A stretch of 64,000 bases of DNA. It comes from Cryptomeria japonica (taxonomy: Eukaryota; Streptophyta; Pinopsida; Cupressales; Cupressaceae). The number at the start of each line of letters is the position of its first letter. The first letter of the stretch is position 1. Shown in pieces: positions 11,528-23,862 of this stretch. The notes below the pieces were generated by a model that saw only the letters and a program-made list of their open reading frames with translations, made no database searches and had not been told where the DNA came from. Position numbers and translations under genes: made by a program. The stretch spans positions 198,984,841 through 199,048,840 of the forward strand of contig NC_081408.1 in the NCBI RefSeq assembly GCF_030272615.1. The letters are read 5' to 3'.

Positions 11528-11985
11528 CCCAATTTATTCTGAGGACTTATTGAGTTTTGTTGATGCTCAGACCGTCGCACATACAACATCCTCGTCAGTG
11601 TTGATGCCCTCATAGCCATCGGACTTCTGACGGCTAAACCGTGATGGGCCCTTCTAAATTCAAACGCCTGAATCGTTGCACATGCAACATCCTCATCGAT
11701 GCGGATGCCCTCATTGTCGTCAAAATTACGATGGCTACATAGTGACGAGGTCATTTGAATTCAAATGCCCAAAACATCGCACATACAACATCCTCGTCGG
11801 TGTGGATGCCCTAGTTGTCATTGGAATTCTGATGACTTATTGAGTTTTACCGATGGCTAAGTAGTGAGGGGGCCATCAGAATTCCAATTTATTCTGATGC
11901 CTTAGTTGTCGGAACATTACCAGCAGGGCATTGGAATTTCAATGACTTATTGAGTTGTACCGATGGCTAAGCGCAATCATGGTCA
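11528..11985. repeat. Continuation of CG-containing repeat field, about 100-bp units
   Basis: The word CGCACATACAACATCCTCGTC..TG.GGATGCCCT occurs at about 11574, 11674 and 11774, a pitch near 100 bp. It is mixed with the words of the 74-bp repeat (GACTTATTGAGTTTTACCGATGGCTAAG at about 11835 and 11945). This looks like two interleaved families or a higher-order repeat. Confidence 0.6.
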
Positions 11986-12853
11986 TCGTCGGAAGAGTCT
12001 TTGACTCCATCAAAATTTTGATGGTCTTGAGCACCATCGGAATGTCCGACTACAAGTTTTCGACAGCGTTGCTCATCGGTTATCCGACAAATTGTAGTCA
12101 AAAATTTGACAAACTGTCATCGGAATTTGAGGCCAAATGTACTAGTGTTCATGAGAAGGCTCGTTTTGATTGCATTTTTGGAGCGATATTGGGAAGAGAG
12201 TTATGGGATGTGGAGATTCTCATTGAGAAAGAACAATTACAACTAGAAAGAGAAAGAAGTGAGAGCAGCCCACACTAGTGAAGTGAAGAATGAAGAGAAA
12301 AGAGAGAACATGGTTATGGTGGACCATTAGTTGGTGAGTGAAATCCATGAATGTGATGAAGGTGAAAATACCTTGCAGATTGAGGTAGTGGAAGAAGATG
12401 AAGTTGAGAACGTTCTCTCGGAGGTCACAACAAAGGTAGATCCAGAATCTGATGTGTTGCTTGCAGCAAAAATAATTTTGAGTGAAGAGAATGAGAAAGA
12501 AGATCAGCAAACCGAAGAGGTTGTAGTTGTAGCCAAAGGTGATGAAGAGGACATAGTGATGGAGGTAAAAAAAAAATTGTGCAAGCAAAAGGTTGATTTT
12601 TATAAGCTAGTGGATACAAAGAGTTGTCTAGTTTATGATTTGTATGGAGATGTGGCATGTTTGTGTGTGGAAAAAGTTGAGGATGGTGAGATTTGGTAGA
12701 GGTGGTCAATTTATGGTGGATTAAAATCCATGAAAGAGGGGAAGAGTGGAGAGAGATATTGGCGAAGGAGGTCAAAACACAATGGACATGAGTCCATGAG
12801 AGGGAAGAGGAGGAGAGATCACACTTGATGGAGGAGGTCAACAAGTGTCCCAA
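11955..12853 (+). pseudogene. Acidic hypothetical ORF remnants
   Basis: Two open stretches on the + strand read as parts of one decayed protein. The first (to TAG at 12278) ends in a charged segment with WDVEILIEKEQLQLERERSE. The second (12331-12699) is strongly acidic (EVVEEDEVENVLSEV, SEENEKEDQQTEEV) and ends with DFYKLVDTKSCLVYDLYGD. I recognise no domain. Acidic coding sequence of this kind appears in several retroelement ORFs of this window, so a retroelement origin is plausible, but the composition could also be fortuitous. Confidence 0.25.
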
Positions 12854-15423
12854 CTATGTTCTGGAAGTGGCTGAATAAGAAGCTATCTTTCTCTACATCA
12901 GTGTTGGATTTCATTGCAGGTTGCCACCAACCTAAAAGAGTAGTCCAACTACTCCACTCCATTTTGTAATTTCTACTCACAAAATTCTCCCACTTGGCAT
13001 GTATAATGTAAGAGCATCCTAGGTCGATTGGCAATCCTACATCATCTAAAAATAATTCAGTTTGTGTTTCCAATTTTGTTTTGTTTTCAATTTTTGGTTG
13101 GCATATCTCTAATTAGTTGACTATGATAAGCAAGTTAAAATAATGTCTCTACTCTATGGTGATTGGTCTATGAATCACTTTGGAACAAGGTGTGGACATC
13201 CCTCAATTCATAAAGAGAATTGTCAAAAGTTATAGTTGTGATTTCTCTCATCGACATGTATATAAATGTGTAGCAATAACAAGGTATGTGAACTGTCCGA
13301 CAAAATGTCTCAAATAAACATTGTCTCTTGGACTACAACGACTCCAAGATGTGAACAAAATGGATTCATAGAAAAGGATTTATAAACTTTCAAACAAATG
13401 TGATTGGCAAGTGTAAAGCCAAATTCAAGAACTTTGCTAGAATCCTTGGAAGGCACGTGGACATCATGTTGTAACCACATATTAAGACTTTTGAAACTAG
13501 TGAACATTATGAAGCTTTATCAATGACTATTCAAAGAGATTGAAATGGCAGAAAGAAAGAGTTACAATTCATTAAGTGGAATACAAAATCGATGGAAGTT
13601 CAATCAAGGATAAATTCTCTTAAAAAATATCACTTGAGAATTGAAAAGGAACAATGAAATGAAGAAAAACGCATCAAATGGAGTCGAATAGACAACAGGA
13701 CTAGTGAATGTGAAAGGACATCGAATGAAGATGAAAAGAAACCAAGGAAGGTCTAAAATGTTGAGGATGAAATGACATAAAAGTAGAGAATCAGCCAAGT
13801 AGAAGGAGGCAAGCTTTGTGTGGAGTTGTATAGTGTGGGCATCAGCCAGAGAGGGCCTTGAAAAACTTAGAGTTGGTTGTTCTACCTGAGATTGCATGGT
13901 GAGGTGAAGCTAGTGAGGCCAAGAGGCATAAATGTTGCTATTTTTGTTTAGATAAATTAATAAAATCAGTTTTGTTGCAATCTTGTGTGACTTTAAATTC
14001 AAAATGAGTGCAAAAAGTATTTTCTTGTGTTTCAGTTGAGTTTTTTTTTTAACTTGCAGGCTGGAGGATTTTCTTTGCATTAGGATTAGTCTAGTTGTTA
14101 TCTAGGGTGTGTGCAAGAATTTGAAGCCAACTTTTGGTCAAAAAGTGGAAGTATTTTTCCTAATTTTTAGAATTTGTCACAATTATTCTAAAAATTGAAG
14201 CACTTAATGATTGAATCTTTAAAAATGCAATAATATGAAATGTAGTAATCGAATCTACTACTTTCTAAATATGTGATTTAATTTAATACTTGGATGATAC
14301 AAATTGATTTTCAATAGGCATGTCTAAAAACCACTATTTAAAAGTCATGTTTTCAACCATACCATACATGTGAATGGCCACCATATTTTGATCTAAATAA
14401 AAGTATTTTTTTGAATCCTCTTGGGAAAAGATTTGTAAGACACTAAATATTGATGAGGATATTTTTTTATAATTTTTTTAAATATTCTTTTTATGAATTA
14501 TTTATTGGCTCTAATTATTTTTTGAAAATCCCTCATGTACACATAAGTAGACCTAAACTTGTCATTTCTTGATTTTTTTTCAATTTGAAAGTAATTGTGT
14601 GTAGATTGATGCCATATAATTTGGTTTTAAAAAATGTGGAATATAAAAAGATTAAAATAATAATAAAACCTATTATTTCACATTTGTGGACCACTTTCAT
14701 GAAAAATTATTTGAAAATAGAAAAAATAATCCAATTGTAAAAAAAAAATTACATATTTGAAATCTAGACAGTCTCGTCTGTAATGGGTTTTAATTTCGTA
14801 AAAAAAATTGCAAAAAAAATTGTCACATATATGTCCAAATCACTCTTTTCTAGTGACACTAACATGACCTTCAATTTGCAAGTCTAAGGCTAAGGGTTGA
14901 CCCCCCAAGCCTTCCCCATACCAAAACTTGTAGCAAATTCAAAGCTTGCAATTCATTCTTTTTGACACAAGATCCTTCTCAAGATATAAGATCCCATTTT
15001 CTTTATTTTTAAAACATAACAAGTCAAAATGAAATTGGATCTTGTTATTTATATAATAGGATCCCATTTAGGATAAGAGATCACGTTTCAAAAAAATAAC
15101 AAGAACCTATTTCATTTTTTACCATTTTTTTATTTTTACTAAAAATGACTTACCACTATGTTACTGCAACTTGATGTTTGATAAATTGTATAGTCAACAA
15201 CATCTTTTTTTGCAGCTTTTTAATGATTGTTGTCTTGTGCAAGCTCTCTACATGTCATATTCTATTTGGTTTTGGAAGGATTCAACCATTGAAACAATTA
15301 TGAAGTGGAATAATGTATATCATGAGCCATTTTGAAGAGGAATAAAAATGGTTTTTTATTATTTACTTTCATTTGTACTTCATAATTTGGTAATTATGGG
15401 ATCAAAACAACATTAAAAAAAAC
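12854..15423. other. Long stretch without recognised gene
   Basis: AT-rich non-coding sequence. Between 13150 and 13960 there are short repeat-like phrases and scattered stops in all frames; 14100-15120 is dominated by A/T runs. I see no LTR ends, zinc knuckle, polymerase motif or tandem array. It may be old, unrecognisable transposon sequence. Confidence 0.35.
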
Positions 15424-17351
15424 ATGGGAAGGTCAAAACCCTTGAAGAATTGAAACAAATCAAGAGGAGGCCAATGACAAAGAGATAAAAGAATGATGAT
15501 TCAAGAAATGAATAATATTGGAGCATCAGATTCTATCACTATTGAAGAGAAAAACATTAAAGAGACCATGGAGAATGAGATGGATGTAGATGATGCAAAT
15601 ATGCAATAAGTGAATTTGGAAGATAATATGATTATAGTAAAAAATATAGGTATGTTGTAGTACCCCTCCTTGATCAGACTCTTTTTGTATGTTTTTGATT
15701 GACTTCAGTGGAACATTATTGTATATTGATTCAGATTTTATGCGATGTAATTTCTTGCTTTATCTGGATCTGTGGTGTATAATTTTATGCAGTATCTCAG
15801 TGCTTATGATTAATGTTATTTTATGGATCATTATCATGGACTGACGCTCTTACCCTATATGTGCGATGTATTATTTATGTGTTGCATGTTTGCATGTGTA
15901 TGGGATGCGAGGAGATGATTTTCCTTCACTCACTCCGATGAGACTAGGAACGTCACGACTCTCTTTCATCGATGTGTGTGTCATGTTTGTGTATGTGTGT
16001 GTGTGTGTGCACATGTGGTTCTTTAGTGCAGGACATTGCAAGTACAAGTACCGAGTAGGTATGGGGTATCGACTCCACCTAGTTTCACAGGTCTAAGTGT
16101 GCCTTATATGTCCGATGGGAGTGGAGATAGTTGTTGGACCCTAACTTGACCTGCAATTACACTCATGTGAGTGTTGTCAGTCGGTTGTCTTTACCGTCTG
16201 GCTAGTATGCGAGTCATAGTGCTTTGGTTTGGTCATTTGTGAGTCGTCATTTGATCATTCTTCGTTTTGCGTGTTTTCGTTCATCTGAATGGTTATTTAA
16301 TTGAATGGATGATGCTATCTTATGTTGGCGTAATTAGTTAATTATTATGCTCTGAGATTATTGAGTTAATTAAATTAATGATTTGCTATATTAAATGGTT
16401 AAATGGCTTATTTCATTTTGTAAAGTGCATTAATATATATTGTGGAAGGAAATAAATAATTGCCCAGCCATTTAAATGTTAAATGATTATGTTGAGGAAA
16501 GTATTATGGAAAATAAAAAATAAAATTAAAAGCTTTTCTTTTTACCTTTCCATTTGACTTTTTCATTTTAATTGTTGGAAAAGAATTGTTTTTTTTGGAA
16601 AAGAGAAATCTGATTGCTTTTTACTTTTTAAAATAAATTAATCTGATTGGTGGAGAAAACTTTCAACCTAGAAAGTTTAGGTTGAAATTATTTTCCCCAT
16701 ATATTCCTGAAAATTCATGGGAAGAGGAGGCAGGAAATTGGAAAGAGAAATTTGGAAAAACATTCTGAAAGAGGAGCTAGAATTTGATTTGGTTTGCAAG
16801 GACTGGGATTCTTCCACCATTTTGCTTGCTAGTTTTCTTCAAGGTTGGATGACCTCTTCTTGTTTTAAATTTAATTTTGATTTTTTTCAATTGCTTCTTG
16901 TGTATGAAAGAAAATGCAAATCTTCTTGTAGAGTCTTGTGGAATGATTGGAATGGAAGAAGAAATGCCTGTTATTGTTCATTTTGTGAAGCTTTTATCAT
17001 ATGTTTGCTTATAGGAAAGAAATGGCTCATTTCTCTATTTGTTGTATGTTTTTGTGTTCTTGAAAATCAACTTCTTGGTTTGCCTCTTCTATTTGGAATA
17101 GAATGAATTGGATTTAGTTTGTTGTGTGCTTCCTATTGTCTTATTGCACAAGATTTGGGGTTCTTGTGTGATTTTATTTCACCATTTACCGTATTGGTAA
17201 ATATTCACTTGATTTGGATCTTGGCACTGTGTGTGTGTGCCCATGAAATGATTTAGAAATGAATTGTTTTTATGTTTAAACGATTAGTATCTTGTGATTT
17301 TTAAATTCTTAAGAAGTAAGTTTTTTTATTAATTTGGACTTTACCTTACCT

Positions 17352-17540
17352 CGTGGCGGGCTAGTCCCACCACGCGGGTTAGTAGTGTCTGGTGCCCGCA
17401 GGTAGCAGTACTACCAGTTGGTAGGACTGTTACCGTTCGGTAGCAACGCTACCGATCGGTAGGCCTGCTACCGGTCGACAGCAATACTATCGGCAGGTAG
17501 TGTCTGCGGCCTCGACAGCAACACTGTTGCGGGTTGGCCT
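17352..17540. repeat. GC-rich array of mini-hairpins, 19-bp pitch
   Basis: Inside the solo LTR, GGTAG-N5-CTACC palindromes repeat at an exact 19-bp pitch, starting at 17401, 17420, 17439 and 17458 (the second has TTACC for CTACC). A decayed fifth (GACAG-N5-CTATC) starts at 17477 and a trailing GGTAG lies at 17496. Stems are conserved while the 5-nt centres (CAGTA, GACTG, CAACG, GCCTG, CAATA) and the 4-nt spacers vary. Immediately upstream, 17352-17374 forms another hairpin (CGTGG.GGG..CCC..CCACG). The block is much more GC-rich than the rest of the LTR. Confidence 0.85.
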
Positions 17541-18564
17541 TGACCCCCGCGTAACCTTGTACCCTTAGCGGTACAAATTCCTATGTGCTATGAATTTAAT
17601 TTTTATTAAATGAAATATTTTTAAGTGGTTTTTAATGTTAAATATAAATAATAATTTCCTAATAATTTTTATTATGCAGTTTAATAAATTTATCAATGGA
17701 AATCAAGGCATGAATTAGTAATTCAATTTGGTTAATTTGGATATATTCTGGAAATGAATTAAATGTCTGTTAGGAATTCATGTTTTATTCGATAGAATAT
17801 TTGATGTGAATTTCATTCTTGATGGAATATTGATATGGAAATTGACTAGATATGAATGGTAAAAGAGTGTTTTATTTAATTTTCAATCAATGATGTTGCA
17901 AGTGCTTATGATGTTGATTTTCTCAAAGATTGTCTGAGTGCGGACTTAGTGAAATCAACTTTCCTTGCAAGAGCTATATTGTGTTATTTCTGGTATGTGG
18001 TTCATTTGTCACGTGGTGGTGTGTTTGGTACCTTTGACCAAGTGATATATGATGACTTCATTGTCTTAACCATGTAGTGACTTTGCCTTATGGTTAACCA
18101 AGAGTCAGTATGTCCTTGTTTTGACCACTTGTATTTGGATAGTGGTGTTATGGTTGTCTTCTTCGCCATAGGGTCCTCGTGTAGTGACCATGTATTTTTA
18201 GTGTCCTTTGAGAGAGTGGCTTTCGAATGGGGGCTGCACCCAAAGTGGTTGGCAGGATGACCCTTTGAAAGTAAGATAATAAGTGATAATCTAATTAATT
18301 GATTAGGTGGGTAGTTCTCAAACATTAATAAAGATATTTTACCCCGTGCATAGGTGAGTGCTTTTACTGAGGCTCATAATATAGTGAGAAGGCCTGGAAT
18401 GGCAAACTGACCACCTTGTCTTCACGAAAGGCTGGTAGGGTCCGCATGAGACTTAGTTGGAATCAGAGGTTCGGGAGAGGTTACCAGGACAATGAGTCGG
18501 GACCTATGGAGGTTGTACCATGGTATCCATCTTAAGCTATGCGATGACACTCTCTCTTTAGATT

Positions 18565-18645
18565 CACTTGTGTTTTGTGATGTTGAGTCACTTGTGGTTT
18601 GTGATGTCGGTTCACTTGTGTATTTGTGATGTTGAGTCACCTGGA
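18565..18645. repeat. Short tandem, about 24-bp units
   Basis: CACTTGTG.TTTGTGATGT(T/C)G is repeated three times with a trailing CACCTGG copy, inside the 3679-bp solo LTR. It is a small degenerate minisatellite. Confidence 0.6.
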
Positions 18646-20968
18646 TTATTGTCGAGTCTCTTTGTGTTGTCATGGTGTCGTATTGTTTGTCAACCATGTC
18701 ATATTTTTGCTTGCTTGAGGGTCCTCAGCTATCTCCTAGCACAGTGGGGTGATTCCATTTTGGGAATTACATGGTTGGGTGGTAGTGCCACTTCCCACCG
18801 GATGCTCTTGTTTGTACCTTCATGCGAGGATTGGCTTCACAGGTATTTCTGTGGATCATGGCTCATGCATATCTCATGTTTGGAGATTATTGTTATTTGG
18901 AGACCTATGTGGTCATTATATCATGATCTTATGTAACCTAGTATTTGGTTAAGTTGTACCTTTATATGTATATTGAGAAGCCATATATGAGAAGAGCAAT
19001 GTAATCCTAAGATTGGCATGTTATTAATCAGTTTCCTTTATGTTATGTGTACATGTTTATTAAAGAGAAATTGTATTGTATCCTTTCAATCTTTCAATGG
19101 AATAATCTGATATTGCATATGGCTTCTTGTGATCATTGAGTTACCTTAATTGTGGTATTTATCTTTTGGTTTTAATTCTTCGTTGGTAACCCTTAAGGAA
19201 TTCTGGTGTAAGTCTTCCTCTTGTGTGATCGTGCATGTTGTGTTTTATGCACCTATTATGTTTATACTTTTTTTTTTTAAAGTGTTTCACCCTTGTTGTG
19301 GGTTTTCCTTCGGGGTTCCTGGCGGAGCATTACATATGTCTTCAAATCCACTTTTCAACATTATGGAGAATGTGACAATAGGCACAAATCTAAGTACATC
19401 TTCAAATCCACCTTTGAATGATATGGAAAATGTGATTATAGAAAGAAATTCAGATTTTATTTCAAACCCACATTATAATGATATTCAAATTATTGATTGT
19501 AAATAAGTTTCATATACAAATGTTGAGATCAATTCTATTCCTAGAGACTTGTAGAAATAGAAAGTGAAAATGAAACTCTTTGTGTTGGTGAAAATGATTT
19601 TTTTTTAATTGAAAGTAATATTTTGGATAATCTTCTGAGTAAGATTTCTTGGACACAAATAAGAACATATGCGAATAGATTATACAAAAAAAAAATCTGA
19701 AAAATCTATCATTTTAATGTAAACTCATGATGTAATTGATTAGAATGTGGAAAATGAAAAAAGTAATAAAAAATTAAGCAATTTTGTGAAACAAAAAAAA
19801 AAAGATGAATAACTTAAATATGTTATATTATTGATGCAAGTGTCGTTGATTCTATTGAAAAAAAAGTCTATCTAAAGATAAAAATGTGGCATGACAAGCT
19901 ATAACAATTGATATGGTTAATAAAACAACTTTAGATAAAATAATGTTAATCAACATTAGTGGAATCCTAAATATACACCTAAAATATTGGTAAAAGAGGA
20001 AAAAAGAAGAGAAAGTATTGAAAATGATCCAATTGATCAATATTGGAGTTTTAGTAGTCGACTCCCAAGGTCTGACATGAAATTGAATATTGGAATAAAT
20101 CTTTGGTTGAAAAAAAAGGCATGGTAATACAAGGGTATCATCTAATGCTAGAGATGTTTTGAAATTATGAGTGGGGTACAAAATTTGTGATCCTCATCCA
20201 AAAAACTTATTAGACACAACCCAAACCAAATTTTATAGAAAAAATTTAGGTGATTTAGTGTTACTTGGAAATACTACCATAATTTAAAGATCATTTGAAA
20301 TATGTAAACTTTGGTATGTGAAAATTAATAAGCAACAAATCTCTTGGTATTGTAAAACTCATGTGCAATTTCATTATAATTATGATTTTTTTCAATATAT
20401 ATGTTGTACTTTACATACTAACAAGATTATGGCCTTGGCACTCTGATTTCAACCCTTCTTCTAAAACGTTTAATAAGATCCTGATTTGGGTTTGGATTCC
20501 TAATCTCCCCCTTCATTTATGGGTTGATCATGTTTTAGAGGAAGTGGGTGAAGCCCTTGGAGATTTTTTTATGGTGGATGATGAGTCCTCTGATATTTTT
20601 CACTTTGCCTTTTCCCGCATTTTGGTTGAAATGGATATTTCAAAAGGCATGCCTGGTGAGATTTACTCAAATCTTTTAAGGGTACTTGGGTTCAATCTTT
20701 GGACTATGAAGCAATTCCCTTCCGATGTAGAAGATATTTTTAAATAGGTCATGTGGCTGCACAATATGGATTTGAGAAAAAGGCAATGAAGGAAACATGG
20801 TGGAAAGGTGCTTCTCAACAGCATTATATGGTTGAGAAGAAAATTGAGCAACATAGGAGTTTTTTTGAGGTGGTTGTGATGGAATCACATGGTCTTGGGG
20901 CATCCTCTCTAGATGTCATAAATGGTAGGGTTGTTGAAGTTGTGCAAGATTATCATGTTGAAAACCCC

Positions 20969-21006
<38 letters not shown>
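20969..21006. repeat. (AG)n microsatellite
   Basis: An uninterrupted AG dinucleotide run of about 18 copies lies inside the DUF4283-type relic. Open frames crossing it on either strand (Ser-Leu or Arg-Glu repeats) are artefacts. Confidence 0.95.
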
Positions 21007-21009
<3 letters not shown>

Positions 21010-21518
21010 GGCCTCATGCTATAATTTCTGGTGATAGTGTTCCAACTATCAAATCTGGTGGCTTTTTTGATAAAGTCAAGCTTGCAGGGAGGAATACTGA
21101 TGATATCTCTAAGACAATGGTTGCAAGTTTTCATTCTTAGGATAATGGTGCATTGTCTTGGCATGATAAGGTAGCGCAAGTGGAAGAGGGTTGGATTTTT
21201 GTTAAGGGAAAGAAAGATAAGTTCTCTAAGCCTTCTTTTGACATGACTCTCTCCTCCCACAATGGTATCTCTAAATGTAAATCTTGATGGGTCTTGGTTG
21301 GGGGTTGGTTTTAGGCTAGTTGTTGGTTGTGGGGGCCAATTTTTAAAACCCATGTATTTGGAAATGGGTGTCATCTTTGCCCATGGTTGTCTAGTGCTTT
21401 CATGCTCCTTTTATTAGGACAACTTTCTAGTTGAGGGTTCCAAATCCATTCAAAATCTGGTTGTAAAGGGTTTTAGGTCCCTTCAAAACCTATTTTTGTC
21501 TTAATCAAAAACAAGATT

Positions 21519-22612
21519 ATGCAAGAATGTGGTATTATTATGCCACCTAAAATAATCAAGGATTTTATAATAATTTTGTTTTGTGAAGCATCTAATGGGC
21601 AATTATTTTATTTAAGTGCATGTATTTCTAGACAATGCACTAGATGTGGCAACCTTTCATTCTTAGGAGAATGTATGCATAAAAGTATTTCACATAATTT
21701 TGGACAACAATTAGTGGATGTGAAAATATTCAAGAATGTTGAATATTCTTCAAAGGATGGAAAAACTAGAAAGCATTGTGATTTAATCACAGAAAAAATT
21801 GGTGTGCATACATTCATATCAAAATTTAAGAGTAAGATTGTATCCAAATATGTGAAACACTCTCAACATGCTTAATGACTCGATGAATAATTTCACACAT
21901 GTAGAAACACATTTCTAATTGAAACTATACTACCAGTGGTTGACTTTGCAAAACACTATACTCTCGCTTCACAAGAGGAAATTCAATATCAATGTTATAA
22001 TACAATGCAGATGTCCATGTTTGTTCATATTATATAGAGGCATAAAGATGATAGTACAAAGGATGGTGGAAAAAAATTAGTACCATTTTTATTTGAGTGA
22101 TAACAAATTAAACTTAGTGGGGTTTGTTCAATATTGTTTCAATATATTTTGTGAAGATGGAGTTTTTTTGAAGATGGACATGGTAAAGGAGAACATGATG
22201 AAGTTGGTGCATGTGTTAAAATATTTCTTGCTAGAGAAAAACTTAAATTTGAGGATGCAATAAAATTTAAAGATGCAAGTGCGATTGTGGATTGGTGCAA
22301 TACAAAATTATCTATAGGATCAAGTGAGACTTCCATAATTTTATTATTCTTTTGATTAGTTGAAGAGAAAATTCTTATTAGACATGATTGTGAGACAATT
22401 AGTGGATCAAGAAAATAGCATTCATTTAAGAGTTCAAATGCAAGCACGTGGATTATTTGGACAAGGGAGCTTGTATGTTTTTGTCAATTTTGTATTTTAG
22501 GTGATTGGGAAGCATGAGAGAATACAAAATGGGTTGAAGAATGGAAGTAAAGATTGTTCAAACCTACACAAACACATGATCAATATGAAACAACAATTCT
22601 TGAGACAATAAT
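21519..22612 (+). pseudogene. Decayed transposase-like ORF with HGKGEHD motif
   Basis: A single + frame runs for about 365 codons with only stop codons interrupting it. It reads CTRCGNLSFLGECMHKSISH, then FHTCRNTFLIETILPVVDFA, STKDGGKKLVPFLFE, RWSFFEDGHGKGEHDEVGAC, VKIFLAREKLKFEDAI and ASAIVDWCNTKLS. The W.FF..GHGKGE.D..GACVK block, followed by a charged helix, resembles a segment I associate with NOF/Phantom-type (MULE superfamily) transposases; this assignment is from memory and not verified. No terminal inverted repeats were found. The relic ends just before the left LTR of element C at 22731. Confidence 0.4.
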
Positions 22613-22730
22613 CAAGTGTTTAGATCAAATGACTGTGATCATGTTTCAAACCTTGTACAAGAAAATTTAAATAAATTTATTAACACTTTATTACATTGTT
22701 TTGTAATATATTTAAATATATATATGAATG

Positions 22731-23849
22731 TGTTTTCATGCTTCAAATCATTAAAAATTAAGCTAATTAGGAAATAAGGACAATCACATATCCTTAACTA
22801 ATCTAGCTAAAATCAAACACAAGGCAATAGAATAAATGCTAGAAATGAAAGAATTAAACAAATTCAAACTCCCTATTCCAGATTTATGCTTCCATTGTTC
22901 TTCTCCAAATTGTTGGTGTAGGTGGCTCTCAGTTATTGCACCAAGATTCTTGCATAAGATGGAATTTGTTTTGAAGAGTGTGATCTATCTTGATTTGATG
23001 AGAAGATCTTATATTTATAGATTTTCATGAGAAATGGGGAGGAATTTTGAACTCAAGTTTTGATTGATAGATAACTGATTTAGATTGATTAGTTAACATA
23101 TTTGATTGATTTGTTAACTAATTTGATTGAGTAGTCAACTAGATTGATTGAATAGTGAATTGAATAGATTGCTAGGTTGACTGGATAGATTGGGGAGATG
23201 ACTGATTCGATTGATCAGTCAAAAAAGGTGATTTGGAGTGAAAAGGGGTGATTGATGACTTAACTCAGTTAACTGATTTGATCAATCAGTTAAGATTTCA
23301 ACATGTGTTGTAGGAATTTGAAGTTGAATTTGATTTTCATATTCAATTTCAATTTGAATTTGGGTTTTCGAATGTTGAAATGCACATGAAATTTACTAAA
23401 ATTCATTGAAATTCGGATTTGGTGAAATGTTAATTTGATGATTTGGAATTAGATGAAATTAATTGAAATCTACATTTGGGGAATTGTGAATTTGAGAGAA
23501 ATGAAATTAGATGGAATTATTTGAAATTAGAATTTGGGGAATTGGAGGATAAGTTAATTAATTTAAATGAAATTATTTAAACATTAGAAATGGAATTAAT
23601 TAAATAATAAAGATTATTTAACTAAGAAATAAATCATAATTAATTAAATAAATAATATTTAATTAATATTTGAGATAGGATTAATCGATAAATTAATTAA
23701 AGAATAAAAATTCAATAATTAGAAATGTTGAATGTGATGCTTGAGTCAATTTAGAAAAATAGTTATCTTAATTAAAGAATTAAAGAATTACTTAATTAAT
23801 TAGACGAATAATTAGTGTGCAATTAGTGAGACATTTTTAGGTGTCTACA
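22731..23849 (-). repeat. 3' LTR of element C
   Basis: 1119 bp, TGTTTT...GTCTACA. The middle is full of degenerate GATTGATT(A/T)GTTAACT phrases, and the last third is AT-rich with TTAATTAA words. The polypurine tract on the minus strand is at 23850-23862. Confidence 0.8.
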
Positions 23850-23862
23850 TTTGTCCCTATTT

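Larger units (their letters stand above)
15656..19334. mobile_element. 3679-bp solo LTR, target duplication TATGT
   Basis: The segment starts TGTAGTACCCC and ends GCATTACA, with short inverted ends TGTAGT/ATTACA. It is flanked by perfect TATGT (15651-15655 and 19335-19339). The flanks belong to one older ORF-like sequence. No internal retrotransposon region is present. Its length is well above the other LTRs in this window. It includes a (GT)n tract near 15990, a GC-rich hairpin array near 17400 and a 24-bp tandem near 18565. Orientation and superfamily cannot be fixed from the sequence. Open frames inside (for example 16717-17106) have no domain support. Confidence 0.85.
15424..21250 (+). 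pseudogene. DUF4283/zf-CCHC_4 ORF1-like relic split by a solo LTR
   Basis: The recognisable core is at 20434-20860. WVWIPNLPLHLWVDHVLEEV, GEALGDFFMVDDESSD and SRILVEMDISKG match the DUF4283 fold. In the +1 frame follow WVQSLDYEAIPFRCRRYF-stop-IGHV and then AAQ, where the zf-CCHC_4 zinc knuckle has lost cysteines (CRRYF for CRRCF). Such proteins are ORF1 products of plant L1 LINEs or related DUF4283 genes that bind nucleic acid. Upstream Glu/Asn-rich coding-like sequence at 15424-15650 continues at 19340-19506 when the solo LTR 15656-19334 is removed, so the LTR split this unit. Stops and frame changes are frequent. Downstream sequence to about 21480 resembles the G/T-rich spacer of LINEs. Confidence 0.6.

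Noticed and set aside
12425-12853. Minus-strand ORF rich in His, Ser and Leu (also 12220-12588)
   Set aside because: It is the reverse complement of the acidic + strand frame, and its composition mirrors Glu/Asp codons.
20916-21374. Open frames with Ser-Leu or Arg-Glu repeats
   Set aside because: Caused by the (AG)n microsatellite at 20969-21006.
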